Position numbers and translations under genes: made by a program. From contig NZ_JAICZA010000015.1 in assembly GCF_025933915.1 (NCBI RefSeq), positions 1-48,946 of the forward strand: a stretch of DNA of 48,946 nt, in the 5' to 3' direction. Shown here piece by piece: positions 14,762 to 23,539 of the stretch (the stretch's first letter is position 1; every line of letters begins with the position of its first letter). The notes beneath the pieces are model-generated. The model did no database searches. It saw only the letters and a list, made by a program, of their open reading frames with translations, and had not been told where the DNA came from. The DNA comes from Mycobacterium sp. GTDB lineage: Bacteria > Actinomycetota > Actinomycetes > Mycobacteriales > Mycobacteriaceae.

Positions 14762-15943
14762 GTGTCAGCACAGCGGGCAAGTGCGACGGTGGACAGTGCT
14801 CACCGTTCGATCCACCCCAACATCCCAGGCGCCCCCTGGTACGCAGCCCTGCTCATCGCCGTCACCGCGACAGCCATCGGCTACGGAATCGACGCTGGTC
14901 ACAAGGAACTGACCCACGTCTTCGCGGGCTTCTACATCGCGGGTTGCGTCGCGGCGGTACTCGCGGTGCGCCAGGACGGCATCTTCACCACGATCATCCA
15001 GCCGCCACTGATCCTTTTCTGCGCGGTGCCCGGCGCCTACTGGCTGTTCCACGACGCCAAGATCGGCCGCCTCAAAGACCTGCTGATCAACTGCGGCTAT
15101 CCGCTGATCGAGCGCTTCCCGCTGATGCTGGGTACCGCCGGCGCCGTGCTGGCGATCGGACTGGCCCGCTGGTATTTCGGAAACGCCCAGGGCAGCACGA
15201 CGGCGGGCGCCTCCGCCGGCGCCACCAGCGTCGACGTCAAGTCCTTCTTCAGCAACATCGGCGCCAAACTTCAGTCGGCGCTGCAGCCCGACGCCGACGC
15301 CGACGACACCGACGAGGCCCCCGGGGAGCGCCGCGGGCGCACGTCGGGCTCGTCGGCGAGGACCCGCCGAACGGCGCGTGACGGTCGCTCCTCCACGCGT
15401 GCCGCGCGGGCCCGCTCCCGGCATGCGCGACCGTCCCTCGACGACGAATCGGCCGAGCGGCCACGGCGCAGCAGCAGCCGTCGAAGCCCCGCGTCGGCCC
15501 GCGATTACGACGCCGCCGAACCACCCCGGCGGTCCCGCCGCCGGCCCAGGCCGGAGGGCGACCCGGAGCTGCGGGAGCCGCGCCGCGAGCCACGCACCCG
15601 CCGCAATCCCTACGAGCGGCCTTACGACCGGCCCGCGCCGCGTAGCAGCCGTTTCGACGGCTTCGAGTCCTACGGCGACAGGTACGACCCCCCGAGCGGG
15701 CCCCAGAACTCGGGCCGCTCGGAAAACCGCTACGACAGCCGCGAGCCCTACGAGCCGCGGCGCCGGCGGCCGCCGTCGACCGGAAACAACGGGACGCACC
15801 ACCCCATCTCCCAGGTCCGTTACCGCGGCGGCGGCACCCAGGACCAGCCGCGCGAGCCGCACTCGGAGCGCCGGAGTCGCTCACGGACACCGGGACGTGC
15901 GCACGGACGGCCCCCGGCCGAATCCTGGGAGTACGACGTCTAG
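14762..15943 (+). CDS. four-helix membrane protein with long Arg-rich tail (Rv1111c-type, DUF6542)
   Basis: 393 aa. The N-terminal third holds about four membrane helices (roughly 24-42, 52-68, 74-98 and 119-140). From about residue 180 to the end the chain is highly basic and low-complexity, dominated by Arg, Ser, Pro and Tyr (R-R-R-P-x-P, Y-E-R-P-Y-D-R-P and similar), presumably cytoplasmic and possibly binding nucleic acid or membrane phosphate. No enzymatic motif is visible. The start is GTG 14762. It is divergent from ychF; position matches Rv1111c, function unknown. Confidence 0.85.
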   Translation: MSAQRASATVDSAHRSIHPNIPGAPWYAALLIAVTATAIGYGIDAGHKELTHVFAGFYIAGCVAAVLAVRQDGIFTTIIQPPLILFCAVPGAYWLFHDAKIGRLKDLLINCGYPLIERFPLMLGTAGAVLAIGLARWYFGNAQGSTTAGASAGATSVDVKSFFSNIGAKLQSALQPDADADDTDEAPGERRGRTSGSSARTRRTARDGRSSTRAARARSRHARPSLDDESAERPRRSSSRRSPASARDYDAAEPPRRSRRRPRPEGDPELREPRREPRTRRNPYERPYDRPAPRSSRFDGFESYGDRYDPPSGPQNSGRSENRYDSREPYEPRRRRPPSTGNNGTHHPISQVRYRGGGTQDQPREPHSERRSRSRTPGRAHGRPPAESWEYDV

Positions 15944-15987
15944 CGGCGATCAGCGAGCGCGGCCGTGGCGATCGCAAGCGCGGCGCG

Positions 15988-16040
15988 GCCGGGCGTAGCG
16001 GGTCGCCACTACAGGGCGCAGCCGGGCGCGGCGGGTCGCC
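15988..16040. repeat. near-identical 20-bp direct repeats
   Basis: Two copies of a GC-rich 20-mer, 15988-16007 and 16021-16040, with 18 of 20 bases identical and a period of 33, in the 115-bp gap between two convergent genes. Similar GC-rich intergenic elements are common at mycobacterial gene ends. I see no hairpin with a T-run, so a role in termination is uncertain. Confidence 0.55.
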
Positions 16041-16058
16041 GCCAGCGGTCTGAGGAGC

Positions 16059-17057
16059 TCAGCGAGCTGACCGGATCTCGCGCGGCAGCGCGAACACGAG
16101 AGTCTCCTGCGCCGTCGTGACCGGTTGCACCATGTCGAAGCCGCACTCGGCGAGCCGCGTCAGCACGCCCTGCACCAAAACCTCGGGAACCGACGCCCCG
16201 GACGTGACACCCACCGTGGTGACGCCCTCGAGCCATGCTGGGTCGATGTCGTCGGCCCAATCGACCAGGTGAGCGGCGGCGGCCCCACCACCGAGCGCCA
16301 CTTCCACCAGCCGCACCGAATTCGACGAATTGCGGGACCCGACGACGATCACCAGCTCGCACTCCGGCGCCATCGCCTTGACCGCGACCTGCCGGTTCTG
16401 GGTCGCATAACAGATGTCGTCGCTGGGTGGATCCTGCAGCTTCGGGAATCGTTGCCGCAGCCGCTCGACGATTTCCATCGTCTCGTCGACCGACAGCGTG
16501 GTCTGCGAAAGCCACACCACCTTGTCCTCGTCGCGGACCGTCACGTGGTCCACGGCGGCGACGCCGTCGACCAGCTGCACATGGTCGGGTGCCTCCCCGG
16601 CGGTGCCGACGACCTCCTCGTGGCCCTCGTGGCCGATGAGCAGGATGTCGTAGTCGTTGCGGGCGAATCGGCGGGCCTCGTTGTGCACCTTGGTCACCAG
16701 GGGGCAGGTGGCGTCGATGGTGCGCAGGTTACGGTCGGCGGCCGCGGCGTGCACCGAGGGTGCGACGCCGTGCGCGGAGAACACCACGATGGCGCCTTCG
16801 GGCACCTCGTCGGTCTCCTTGACGAACACCGCGCCGGCCTGTTCCAGCGTGCTGACCACGTGCCGGTTGTGCACGATCTCGTGACGCACATAGACCGGCG
16901 GGCCGTGCTTTTCCAGCGCGCGCTCCACGGTCTCCACGGCCCTGTCCACGCCCGCGCAGTACCCGCGCGGCTCGGCCAGGAGCACCCGCTTGCGGGTCGG
17001 GGGGACGGCTACCGAGCCGGATGCGCCGGGAATCCCCATGTCGACAGTCGGAGGCAT
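16059..17057 (-). CDS. ispH: 4-hydroxy-3-methylbut-2-enyl diphosphate reductase (IspH/LytB)
   Basis: 332 aa. The three Fe-S cluster cysteines are in place: Cys34 in R-G-Y-C-A-G-V, Cys118 in D-A-T-C-P-L-V and Cys216 in [11 protein letters not shown]. The H-E-I-V-H-N motif and H-G-V are also present. It performs the last step of the MEP pathway, making IPP and DMAPP in the cytoplasm with a 4Fe-4S cluster. ATG 17057 is chosen because the family protein begins at M-P-P-T-V-D-M-G and a GGGGG stands 3 nt upstream. It is the LytB2 copy (Rv1110 position). Confidence 0.95.
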   Translation of the reverse strand: MPPTVDMGIPGASGSVAVPPTRKRVLLAEPRGYCAGVDRAVETVERALEKHGPPVYVRHEIVHNRHVVSTLEQAGAVFVKETDEVPEGAIVVFSAHGVAPSVHAAAADRNLRTIDATCPLVTKVHNEARRFARNDYDILLIGHEGHEEVVGTAGEAPDHVQLVDGVAAVDHVTVRDEDKVVWLSQTTLSVDETMEIVERLRQRFPKLQDPPSDDICYATQNRQVAVKAMAPECELVIVVGSRNSSNSVRLVEVALGGGAAAAHLVDWADDIDPAWLEGVTTVGVTSGASVPEVLVQGVLTRLAECGFDMVQPVTTAQETLVFALPREIRSAR

Positions 17058-17146
17058 GTCCCCCAGGGTACGTTCTGCCGCCACGGGGCTGCCAGCTCGC
17101 GCCGACGGGCTTGGAGTTAGCCGCCGCTTAAGGCAATCTTGGACCC

Positions 17147-17746
17147 ATGGCTACTGCACCGTATGGGGTTCGGCTGCTGGTCGGCGCGGCGACAGTCGCC
17201 GTCGAGGAGACCATCAGGCTGCCGAAAACCATCCTGATGTACCCGATGACACTGGCCAGTCAGGCGGCGCACATCGTGATGCGCTTCCAGCAGAACCTCG
17301 CCGAGCTGGTGATCAAGGGGGACAGCACGCTCGAGTCGATTTTCCCGCCCAAGGACGAGCAGCCGGAATGGGCGACCTTCGACGAGGACGTGGATGACGC
17401 CATCGACGGGGCATATCCCGCACTGCCCGACGGCAGCGAGGGCGAGCGCAGGGCCGAGGGACGGTTCGCGCTGTACTCAGTGGCCGACGCGCACGAAGAC
17501 GCCAGCGCCCTGACCAAACCCGCCCGCCCATCCAAGAAGCCGGCGGCCAAGGCGTCGGTTTCCCAGCCGGCGGTGGCCGGCGAACTGGACTACGCGGCCC
17601 TGACGCTGGCCCAGCTGCGGGCCCGTCTGCAGTCGCTGAGCGTGGACGAACTCGAAGCCCTGCTGGCCTACGAGCAGGCGACCAAGGGCCGCGCACCGTT
17701 CCAGACGCTGCTCGCCAACAGGATCACCCGCGCGAACGCGAAGTGA
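17147..17746 (+). CDS. conserved mycobacterial protein (Rv1109c-type)
   Basis: 199 aa. A mildly hydrophobic amphipathic N-terminus (residues 5-55) leads to [16 protein letters not shown], a central low-complexity linker with Lys/Pro/Ala, and a C-terminal helical bundle with [23 protein letters not shown]. The last part resembles small helical domains that recognise partners; I recall relatives being called lipid-droplet-associated, which I cannot verify here. It is translationally coupled to xseA by a GTGA overlap. Confidence 0.82.
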   Translation: MATAPYGVRLLVGAATVAVEETIRLPKTILMYPMTLASQAAHIVMRFQQNLAELVIKGDSTLESIFPPKDEQPEWATFDEDVDDAIDGAYPALPDGSEGERRAEGRFALYSVADAHEDASALTKPARPSKKPAAKASVSQPAVAGELDYAALTLAQLRARLQSLSVDELEALLAYEQATKGRAPFQTLLANRITRANAK

Positions 17747-18990
17747 CCCCAGCCGCTACTTCCGAACCCAACTCCGCAGAGAACCCATTTCCGGTGCGCG
17801 CGGTGGCAATCCGGGTCGCGGGCTGGATCGACAAGCTGGGCACCGTCTGGGTGGAGGGTCAGCTTGCCCAGGTCTCGATGCGGCCGGACTCCAAAACCGT
17901 GTTCATGGTGCTGCGCGACCCGGCCGCCGACATGTCGCTGACCGTGACGTGCCCGCGCGATCTGGTGCGCAGCGCGCCGGTGGAGCTAGCCGAGGGCACG
18001 CAGGTGGTGGTGTGCGGCAAGCCATCGTTTTACACCGGCCGCGGTACGTTTTCGTTGCGGCTCAGCGAGATTCGCGCCGTGGGGGTCGGTGAGCTGCTGG
18101 CACGCATCGATCGGCTCCGCAGGCTGTTGGACGCCGAAGGGCTTTTCGATCCCCGACTCAAACGGCCAATCCCCTTCCTGCCCAACATGATCGGCCTGAT
18201 CACCGGCCGGGCCAGCGCGGCCGAACGCGACGTGACAACCGTGGCGGCCGGTCGTTGGCCCGCGGTGCGTTTCGCGGTGCGCAATACCGTGGTTCAGGGT
18301 GCGGGCGCGGTTGCCCAGATCGTCGACGCCCTGCGTGAACTCGATCGCGACGCCGACGTCGACGTCATCGTCCTCGCCCGCGGCGGGGGCAGCGTCGAGG
18401 ACCTGCTGCCGTTCTCCGACGAGACACTGTGCCGCGCGATCGCGGCGTGCCGCACCCCGGTAATCAGCGCGGTCGGTCACGAACCCGACAACCCGCTGTG
18501 CGATCTGGTCGCCGATTTGCGTGCGGCCACCCCCACCGACGCCGCCAAGAAGGTTGTTCCCGATACCGCGGCCGAGCAGCGGCTGATCGACGACCTGCGC
18601 CGACGCAGCGCGCAGGCGCTGCGCAACTGGGTATCTCGCGAACAGCGGGCGCTGGCCCAGATACGCAGCCGCCCGGTGCTGGCCGAGCCGCTGACGGCGT
18701 TGACGGCGCGCGCCGAGGAGATTCACCGCGCGCGGTCGGCGATTCGCCGCGACGTCACTCGGCTGACCGCCACCGAAACCGAACGGATCGGCCACCTGAG
18801 CGCACGGCTGGCGACGTTGGGGCCGGCGGCCACATTGGCGCGGGGCTATGCGGTGGTGCAAACGGTCGGCCCCGCCGAGACCCAGGTGATGCGTTCGGTC
18901 GACGACGCGCCGGTGGGCACCCGGTTGCGGGTGCGGGTGGCTGACGGCGCCGTGGCCGCGGTCAGCGAAGGACCGGCCGATGGCGCGTAA
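17743..18990 (+). CDS. xseA: exodeoxyribonuclease VII large subunit
   Basis: 415 aa. N-terminal OB-fold (W-V-E-G-Q-L-A-Q-V, about 37-45; F-M-V-L-R-D-P), then a central nuclease domain with [13 protein letters not shown] and [15 protein letters not shown] (about 207-221) and [11 protein letters not shown] (about 239-249), and a C-terminal coiled coil rich in Arg/Ala. With XseB it degrades single-stranded DNA in both directions. GTG start at 17743 overlaps the preceding stop (GTGA), and the end overlaps xseB by 11 bp. Confidence 0.95.
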   Translation: MTPAATSEPNSAENPFPVRAVAIRVAGWIDKLGTVWVEGQLAQVSMRPDSKTVFMVLRDPAADMSLTVTCPRDLVRSAPVELAEGTQVVVCGKPSFYTGRGTFSLRLSEIRAVGVGELLARIDRLRRLLDAEGLFDPRLKRPIPFLPNMIGLITGRASAAERDVTTVAAGRWPAVRFAVRNTVVQGAGAVAQIVDALRELDRDADVDVIVLARGGGSVEDLLPFSDETLCRAIAACRTPVISAVGHEPDNPLCDLVADLRAATPTDAAKKVVPDTAAEQRLIDDLRRRSAQALRNWVSREQRALAQIRSRPVLAEPLTALTARAEEIHRARSAIRRDVTRLTATETERIGHLSARLATLGPAATLARGYAVVQTVGPAETQVMRSVDDAPVGTRLRVRVADGAVAAVSEGPADGA

Positions 18991-19249
18991 AAACGACGGC
19001 GGGGACAGCTCCGCCAGCCCGGAGGGGAACGAATCCATTACACCTATTAGTCAGCTGGGCTATGAGGCGTGCCGCGACGAACTGATCGAGGTCGTGCGGC
19101 TGCTGGAGCAGGGCGGGTTGGACCTAGATGCGTCGCTGCAGCTCTGGGAAAGAGGCGAACAACTCGCTAAACGTTGCGAAGAACACTTAGCTGGCGCACG
19201 CAAGCGGATCGAGGACGCGCTCGCGGCGGGCGACGCCGAGAATGCCTGA
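18980..19249 (+). CDS. xseB: exodeoxyribonuclease VII small subunit
   Basis: 89 aa. The helical core [14 protein letters not shown][22 protein letters not shown] is the family signature (about residues 29-64). It forms the helical sleeve around the XseA coiled coils. GAAGGA stands 8 nt before ATG 18980, inside the end of xseA, so the two subunits are translationally coupled. Confidence 0.95.
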   Translation: MARKNDGGDSSASPEGNESITPISQLGYEACRDELIEVVRLLEQGGLDLDASLQLWERGEQLAKRCEEHLAGARKRIEDALAAGDAENA

Positions 19250-19290
19250 ATCGCGTCGTATCGGAGGGCACGGGTGAAAGATTTTTTCCG

Positions 19291-19310
19291 AACTGGAACA
19301 CGTTTCAGTT
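19291..19310 (+). promoter_or_regulatory. KstR-like operator of the hsd gene
   Basis: The core TGGAACACGTTTCA (19294-19307) fits the published KstR consensus TnnAACnnGTTnnA at every fixed position. The flanks extend it to a 20-bp imperfect palindrome (8 of 10 arm pairs). It shares its last base with the -10 box, so a bound repressor would block transcription. KstR is the TetR-family repressor of cholesterol catabolism genes in mycobacteria. That KstR binds here is inference, supported by the steroid dehydrogenase downstream. Confidence 0.72.
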
Positions 19311-19315
19311 ATGAT
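19310..19315 (+). promoter_or_regulatory. -10 box for a leaderless hsd transcript
   Basis: TATGAT, a near-perfect Pribnow box, followed by 7 nt and the ATG at 19323. No ribosome-binding site exists. The in-frame ATG at 19311 lies inside this box and therefore cannot be the start if this promoter is used. Confidence 0.6.
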
Positions 19316-19322
19316 TTCACGC

Positions 19323-20423
19323 ATGGGTGATCCAGCACTGACGGCTGAACTCGGCCGCGTCCTGGTCACCGGGGGTTCCGGGTTCGTCGGCGCCAACCTG
19401 GTGACCACACTGCTCGACCGCGGGCACCGGGTCCGCTCGTTCGACCGCGCCCCGTCCCCGCTGCCGCCGCATCCGCAGCTGGAGGTGCTGCAAGGGGACG
19501 TCACCGACACCGCCGTGTGCGCCCAGGCGGTCGACGGCGTCGACACGGTCTTCCACACCGCGGCGATCATCGACCTGATGGGTGGCGCGTCGGTGACCGA
19601 GGAGTACCGGCAGCGCAGCTTCGGCGTCAACGTCGGGGGCACCGAGAACCTGGTCCGGGCCGGGCAGGCGGCCGGGGTGCAGCGCTTCGTCTACACCTCG
19701 TCGAACAGCGTCGTGATGGGCGGCCAGAACATCGCCGGCGGCGACGAGACGCTGCCCTACACCGGCAGGTTCAACGATCTCTACACCGAGACCAAGGTGA
19801 TCGCCGAGCGATTTGTATTGGGCCAGAACGGCTCCCCGAATGGTGGGGCCGGGCTCCTGACGTGTGCGATTCGGCCCAGCGGCATTTGGGGCCGGGGCGA
19901 CCAGACGATGTTCCGCAAACTGTTCGAAAGCGTGATCGCCGGTCACGTCAAGGTGCTGATCGGCCGCAAATCGGCTCGGTTGGACAACTCCTACGTGCAC
20001 AACCTGATTCACGGTTTCATTCTGGCGGCCCAGCATCTGACGCCGGGCGGCACCGCCCCCGGTCAGGCGTATTTCATCAACGACGACGAGCCGATCAACA
20101 TGTTCGAGTTCGCCCGGCCGGTGATCGAGGCTTGCGGCGAGAATTGGCCCCGGGTCCGGGTGAACGGACCGATTGTGCGCGCGGCGATGACGGGGTGGCA
20201 GCGGCTGCATTTCCGGTTCGGGATACCGGCGCCGCTGCTCGAGCCGCTCGCCGTCGAGCGGCTGTATCTGGACAACTTCTTCTCGATCGCCAAGGCGTCT
20301 CGCGACCTTGGTTATCAGCCCCTGTTCACGACGGAGCAGGCGCTGTCGGAATGCCTGCCGTACTACGTCGGCATGTTCGACCAGATGAAACGAGAAGCGT
20401 TGACGGCCAAGGCATCCGTCTAA
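19323..20423 (+). CDS. 3-beta-hydroxysteroid dehydrogenase (Rv1106c-type)
   Basis: 366 aa. An extended short-chain dehydrogenase: NAD-binding T-G-G-S-G-F-V-G at 16-23, Asp41 after the second strand, Ser126/127, and the catalytic Y-x-x-x-K as Tyr154-Lys158 (Y-T-E-T-K). Near-identical motifs to the characterised M. tuberculosis cholesterol dehydrogenase Rv1106c, which oxidises 3-beta-hydroxyl groups of cholesterol and shifts the double bond to give cholestenone. The start at 19323 rests on a leaderless promoter rather than the upstream ATG at 19311. The 3' end overlaps the convergent esterase by 4 bp. Confidence 0.93.
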   Translation: MGDPALTAELGRVLVTGGSGFVGANLVTTLLDRGHRVRSFDRAPSPLPPHPQLEVLQGDVTDTAVCAQAVDGVDTVFHTAAIIDLMGGASVTEEYRQRSFGVNVGGTENLVRAGQAAGVQRFVYTSSNSVVMGGQNIAGGDETLPYTGRFNDLYTETKVIAERFVLGQNGSPNGGAGLLTCAIRPSGIWGRGDQTMFRKLFESVIAGHVKVLIGRKSARLDNSYVHNLIHGFILAAQHLTPGGTAPGQAYFINDDEPINMFEFARPVIEACGENWPRVRVNGPIVRAAMTGWQRLHFRFGIPAPLLEPLAVERLYLDNFFSIAKASRDLGYQPLFTTEQALSECLPYYVGMFDQMKREALTAKASV

Positions 20424-21964
20424 CGGAAGCTCACCATCTCGCTGCCCCATGCGGCGCGGATGTTCGCGTCGACGTCATGCGCGAGCGCGTCACTTTTGTC
20501 GATGACCAGGCAGGCACGATCGTTCGCCCGGTACGGCGACCATTCCGGCTCACCGGCGGGGCCCGCGGGCTTGGCGTGCGCGGCGAAGTTGATCCAACGG
20601 GCACGCACCCTCTTGGATACCGCCTTCGCGGTTCTGGTGCCACCGAGCTTCAGCGTGGGATCCTTGGGAGCACCGAGATTGCCCCAGACGTACGGCAATT
20701 CGGTGGCATGCGCGGCCCTGACCATCAGCAGTTTCAACAACGGCGTCGAGTAGTCGAATCGGTACAGATACACCGGCGCCACCCGGCTGTGCCCTTCGGC
20801 GAGCCACACCGACGGCATCCGGAAGCCGACGTCGGTCGCGATGCTCAAACTCCTTGCCTTGCGTCGCAATCGCGAGTACGCCGAGCCGATATCGTCCTCG
20901 GTGGGCAACTGCAAATCGGGTTGTTCGGCGGCGATCTGGTTGAACATCGACGTGATCGCGCTCGGGGTAATCGGCATCAGCGGCGACCTCATCAGCCGGA
21001 AGAGCGCCGCCTCGTGTTTGTTGGTGCCGATGATGAGCGGGACCGGATGGGTGCGGCCCTCTTGCGCCAGCTTGACCGGATAGTCACCCAGCACGTCGCC
21101 GTCGACGATCGGCACGAACGCCAGCGTTCCCGGATTGCGCACCGGCACTTCGTCGAACACTTCTTGCGAGGCGGCAAGGAGCCCCGCCATCGGCATGTCG
21201 ACCAGCCGCTGCGACTCGGACGGGGCGATTCGCAGCTTGCCGAGGAAGGCTTCGGCAACCCGGTTCGCACGGTCGCGGTCGTACACCGAGGTGGCCGGCG
21301 AACTCTGCGCGATCGCGCCGGCGAACAAGCCCTCTGCCGCCGGGCTGGCCAGCAGCGTGGTGACGATGCCCGCCCCGGCGGATTCACCGAACAGCGTCAC
21401 CCGTCGCGGATCACCGCCGAAGGCGGCGATGTTGTCGCGCACCCACTCCAATGCCGCCAGCGCGTCGCGCAGCCCGACATTCGAGTCGAAACGTCGCCCC
21501 GTGGTGTCGAACGACGACAGGTCGAGGAAGCCGAGCACCCCGAGCCGATAGTTGACCGTCACCACGACGACATCGCCGTGGCCGACCAACCTGCGGCCGT
21601 CATAGAGGGTCTGGCTGCTCGACCCCAGGACGTAGGCGCCGCCGTGCAGCCAGACCAGCACCGGTTTGGCGTCGCCGGGCCCGGTGTCACCGGATGCCCA
21701 GACGTTGAGTCGCAAGCAGTCTTCGCCCTGCGGCGCACCCAAATCCAGCGGCATGTTAGGAAATACCGGTTGCGGGCAGGCGGGTCCGAACGCGGTGGCG
21801 TCGGCGACCTCGGTCCAGCGCTCGGGCGGTTGCGGCGCCCGGAAACGTAAGTCGCCCACCGGGGCCGCCGCGTATCGAATGCCCTTCCACGCCTTGACGC
21901 GGCCCTCGTCGACGCCACGGACCGGGCCGTAGCTGGTTTCCACCACCAGGTCGTCGATCGCCAT
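20420..21964 (-). CDS. type-B carboxylesterase (para-nitrobenzyl esterase-like), intact
   Basis: 514 aa, full family length. H-G-G-A-Y oxyanion motif at 107-111; nucleophile G-E-S-A-G with Ser195; the acid Glu in G-T-N-K-H-E-A-A-L-F and a late H-A-T-E-L-P-Y-V-W-G-N His complete the triad. It hydrolyses carboxylic esters; the natural substrate is unknown. ATG 21964 is preferred over GTG 21970 because AGGAAG lies 5 nt before it. In M. tuberculosis the counterpart is, as I recall, split into Rv1104 and Rv1105; here the frame is unbroken. It follows the dienelactone hydrolase by 9 bp. Confidence 0.92.
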   Translation of the reverse strand: MAIDDLVVETSYGPVRGVDEGRVKAWKGIRYAAAPVGDLRFRAPQPPERWTEVADATAFGPACPQPVFPNMPLDLGAPQGEDCLRLNVWASGDTGPGDAKPVLVWLHGGAYVLGSSSQTLYDGRRLVGHGDVVVVTVNYRLGVLGFLDLSSFDTTGRRFDSNVGLRDALAALEWVRDNIAAFGGDPRRVTLFGESAGAGIVTTLLASPAAEGLFAGAIAQSSPATSVYDRDRANRVAEAFLGKLRIAPSESQRLVDMPMAGLLAASQEVFDEVPVRNPGTLAFVPIVDGDVLGDYPVKLAQEGRTHPVPLIIGTNKHEAALFRLMRSPLMPITPSAITSMFNQIAAEQPDLQLPTEDDIGSAYSRLRRKARSLSIATDVGFRMPSVWLAEGHSRVAPVYLYRFDYSTPLLKLLMVRAAHATELPYVWGNLGAPKDPTLKLGGTRTAKAVSKRVRARWINFAAHAKPAGPAGEPEWSPYRANDRACLVIDKSDALAHDVDANIRAAWGSEMVSFR

Positions 21965-21973
21965 GCGCACTTC

Positions 21974-22771
21974 CTAAATGAGCCGCTCGGTGAGAAATTC
22001 GACTACCCGTTTGCGGGCCTCGTAAGCGGGCTGGCCGTCGATCTCGCGGACCTCATCGGTGAGCACCGAGTGCGCCATCTTGCCGAAGCCGTGCTCATTG
22101 CCCGGGCGCGAATCGATGTCGATCACCTCGAACGCATCGCCCAGGCGCTCCTTGAGCGTCGCGAACCGTTCGCCGGGCGCCATCTTGTCCTCGCTGAACC
22201 GCAATCCCATGGCGCACAAGCCGTCGTTGGCGCACCGATCCGCCACGGTGGTCAGCTCGGCCTCGCTCAAGCCGGGGTCGCGGCGCCGCGCGGCACCGAG
22301 CGGGAACGGGACCGACGGCTGCGAAAGCACCGGCGCCAGCACGCTGTCGTCGACCGCGGCCGCCAACGCGAATCCGCCGGTGAAACACTGGCCGATCACG
22401 CCGACACCCTTCCCCGGCGTCGAGGCATTGAGGTCACGCGCCAGCGCGCGCAGGAACGCCGCCACCGGTCGCTGCTTGTTCAGCGCCAACGCCGCGAATT
22501 CCCTCGTCACGCAAGCTCGCCCGATGGAACCGACGATGTAGCCGGCCGTCTTGGCCCTGCCCGGCTCACCGAACAGCGACGGAATCGCGACGGTGAAACC
22601 GTTGTCCACCAGGTGATTACCCAGGGCCAGCACGCCCGGGTGGATACCGGGGATCTCGGGGATCAGCACCACGCCGGGGCCGGCGCCCTTGCGGTAGACG
22701 TCATGGGTGTAGCCGCCGCCGCTGAACGGTGCCGCCGACCATCCGGACAGATCGGCCTCTGGTGCACTCAC
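21974..22771 (-). CDS. dienelactone hydrolase family protein
   Basis: 265 aa. The alpha/beta-hydrolase nucleophile is Cys129 in G-V-I-G-Q-C-F-T-G-G, as in dienelactone hydrolases, with the His in P-G-N-E-H-G-F-G near the C-terminus. V-L-I-P-E-I-P-G supplies the oxyanion region. These enzymes open enol-lactones or cleave small esters. GTG 22771 is chosen: AGAAGGGA stands about 5 nt upstream, and the longer ORF's N-terminus is the shadow of the preceding gene. It sits 11 bp after the DUF4245 gene and 9 bp before the esterase, in one apparent operon. Confidence 0.87.
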   Translation of the reverse strand: MSAPEADLSGWSAAPFSGGGYTHDVYRKGAGPGVVLIPEIPGIHPGVLALGNHLVDNGFTVAIPSLFGEPGRAKTAGYIVGSIGRACVTREFAALALNKQRPVAAFLRALARDLNASTPGKGVGVIGQCFTGGFALAAAVDDSVLAPVLSQPSVPFPLGAARRRDPGLSEAELTTVADRCANDGLCAMGLRFSEDKMAPGERFATLKERLGDAFEVIDIDSRPGNEHGFGKMAHSVLTDEVREIDGQPAYEARKRVVEFLTERLI

Positions 22772-22782
22772 GCCAGTCCCTT

Positions 22783-23484
22783 CTATCGGCTTGTCGGTAA
22801 CGGCGGTTGCGACTGTGTCGCCGAAGCCAGCGTACGAAACTGATCGCTGTTTCCGGCGCCGGTTATCGCAATCTGCGTGGCGCCTCCCGGGCCGCTGAGC
22901 CGGGTCGTCCACACCGCCTCGGCGTCCGCGCCGCTTTGGCCCGAACCTTGATAGACGACCCAACTGGTCCCGGCGACGTCCACCGCACCGGTCGGGTACG
23001 CCGACGGATGAATCGAATTGATCAGCTTGTCCTCGTCGGCATTGCTCTGGGTCAGGCTCAGATACATTCCGGTCGGACTGATGTATCCGACCATCGAGGT
23101 TTGCGCGTTCAGCCGTTGGCCGGTCGACGGGTCGGTTCGCCCGTTGGGGATACCGCCGCGATGCCCGGAGTTGGCCTGCCAGCCGCTGGGCAGCTGCGGT
23201 TGGCGGATGGGAAAGCCGAGCGCCGCCGCGTCCGCCCGCAGCGCCATCGCCGCGTCATACGACGGGACGGCGCCCTGATGGCTGCCGAGCTGAAACGAAC
23301 ACATGCCCAGCACGCCGGCCAGCAGCACGCAGCCGATCACCAGCGGAATCAGGGACCAGAACATGTCCCGACCGTCCTGTAGCAGCCGCGGCTTCGCCGG
23401 CCTGGGGCCGGGTCCGGCGGGCGGGGCCGGCTCGCCGGCTACATAGCCGTCCGAGCTGGCATTCAGCCGCGGCTTCTCGGTCAT
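22783..23484 (-). CDS. DUF4245 membrane protein (Rv1100-type)
   Basis: 233 aa. A cytoplasmic Pro-rich N-terminus, one membrane helix ([20 protein letters not shown], about 42-61) and an extracytoplasmic domain with [10 protein letters not shown] and W-V-V-Y-Q-G-S-G typical of DUF4245. Function unknown. The start at 23484 gives a length close to that of Rv1100; the longer ORF runs into the divergent glpX. First gene of the apparent operon with the two hydrolases. Confidence 0.88.
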   Translation of the reverse strand: MTEKPRLNASSDGYVAGEPAPPAGPGPRPAKPRLLQDGRDMFWSLIPLVIGCVLLAGVLGMCSFQLGSHQGAVPSYDAAMALRADAAALGFPIRQPQLPSGWQANSGHRGGIPNGRTDPSTGQRLNAQTSMVGYISPTGMYLSLTQSNADEDKLINSIHPSAYPTGAVDVAGTSWVVYQGSGQSGADAEAVWTTRLSGPGGATQIAITGAGNSDQFRTLASATQSQPPLPTSR

Positions 23485-23539
23485 CCCCCGAGTATCCCAG
23501 TTCCAGCGGACCGATCCGCTTCTGGGACAATCACCAACC

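Noticed and set aside
19517-21850. 777-aa plus-strand ORF
   Set aside because: It begins out of frame inside the 3-beta-HSD gene and continues antisense to the esterase; both real genes explain the interval.
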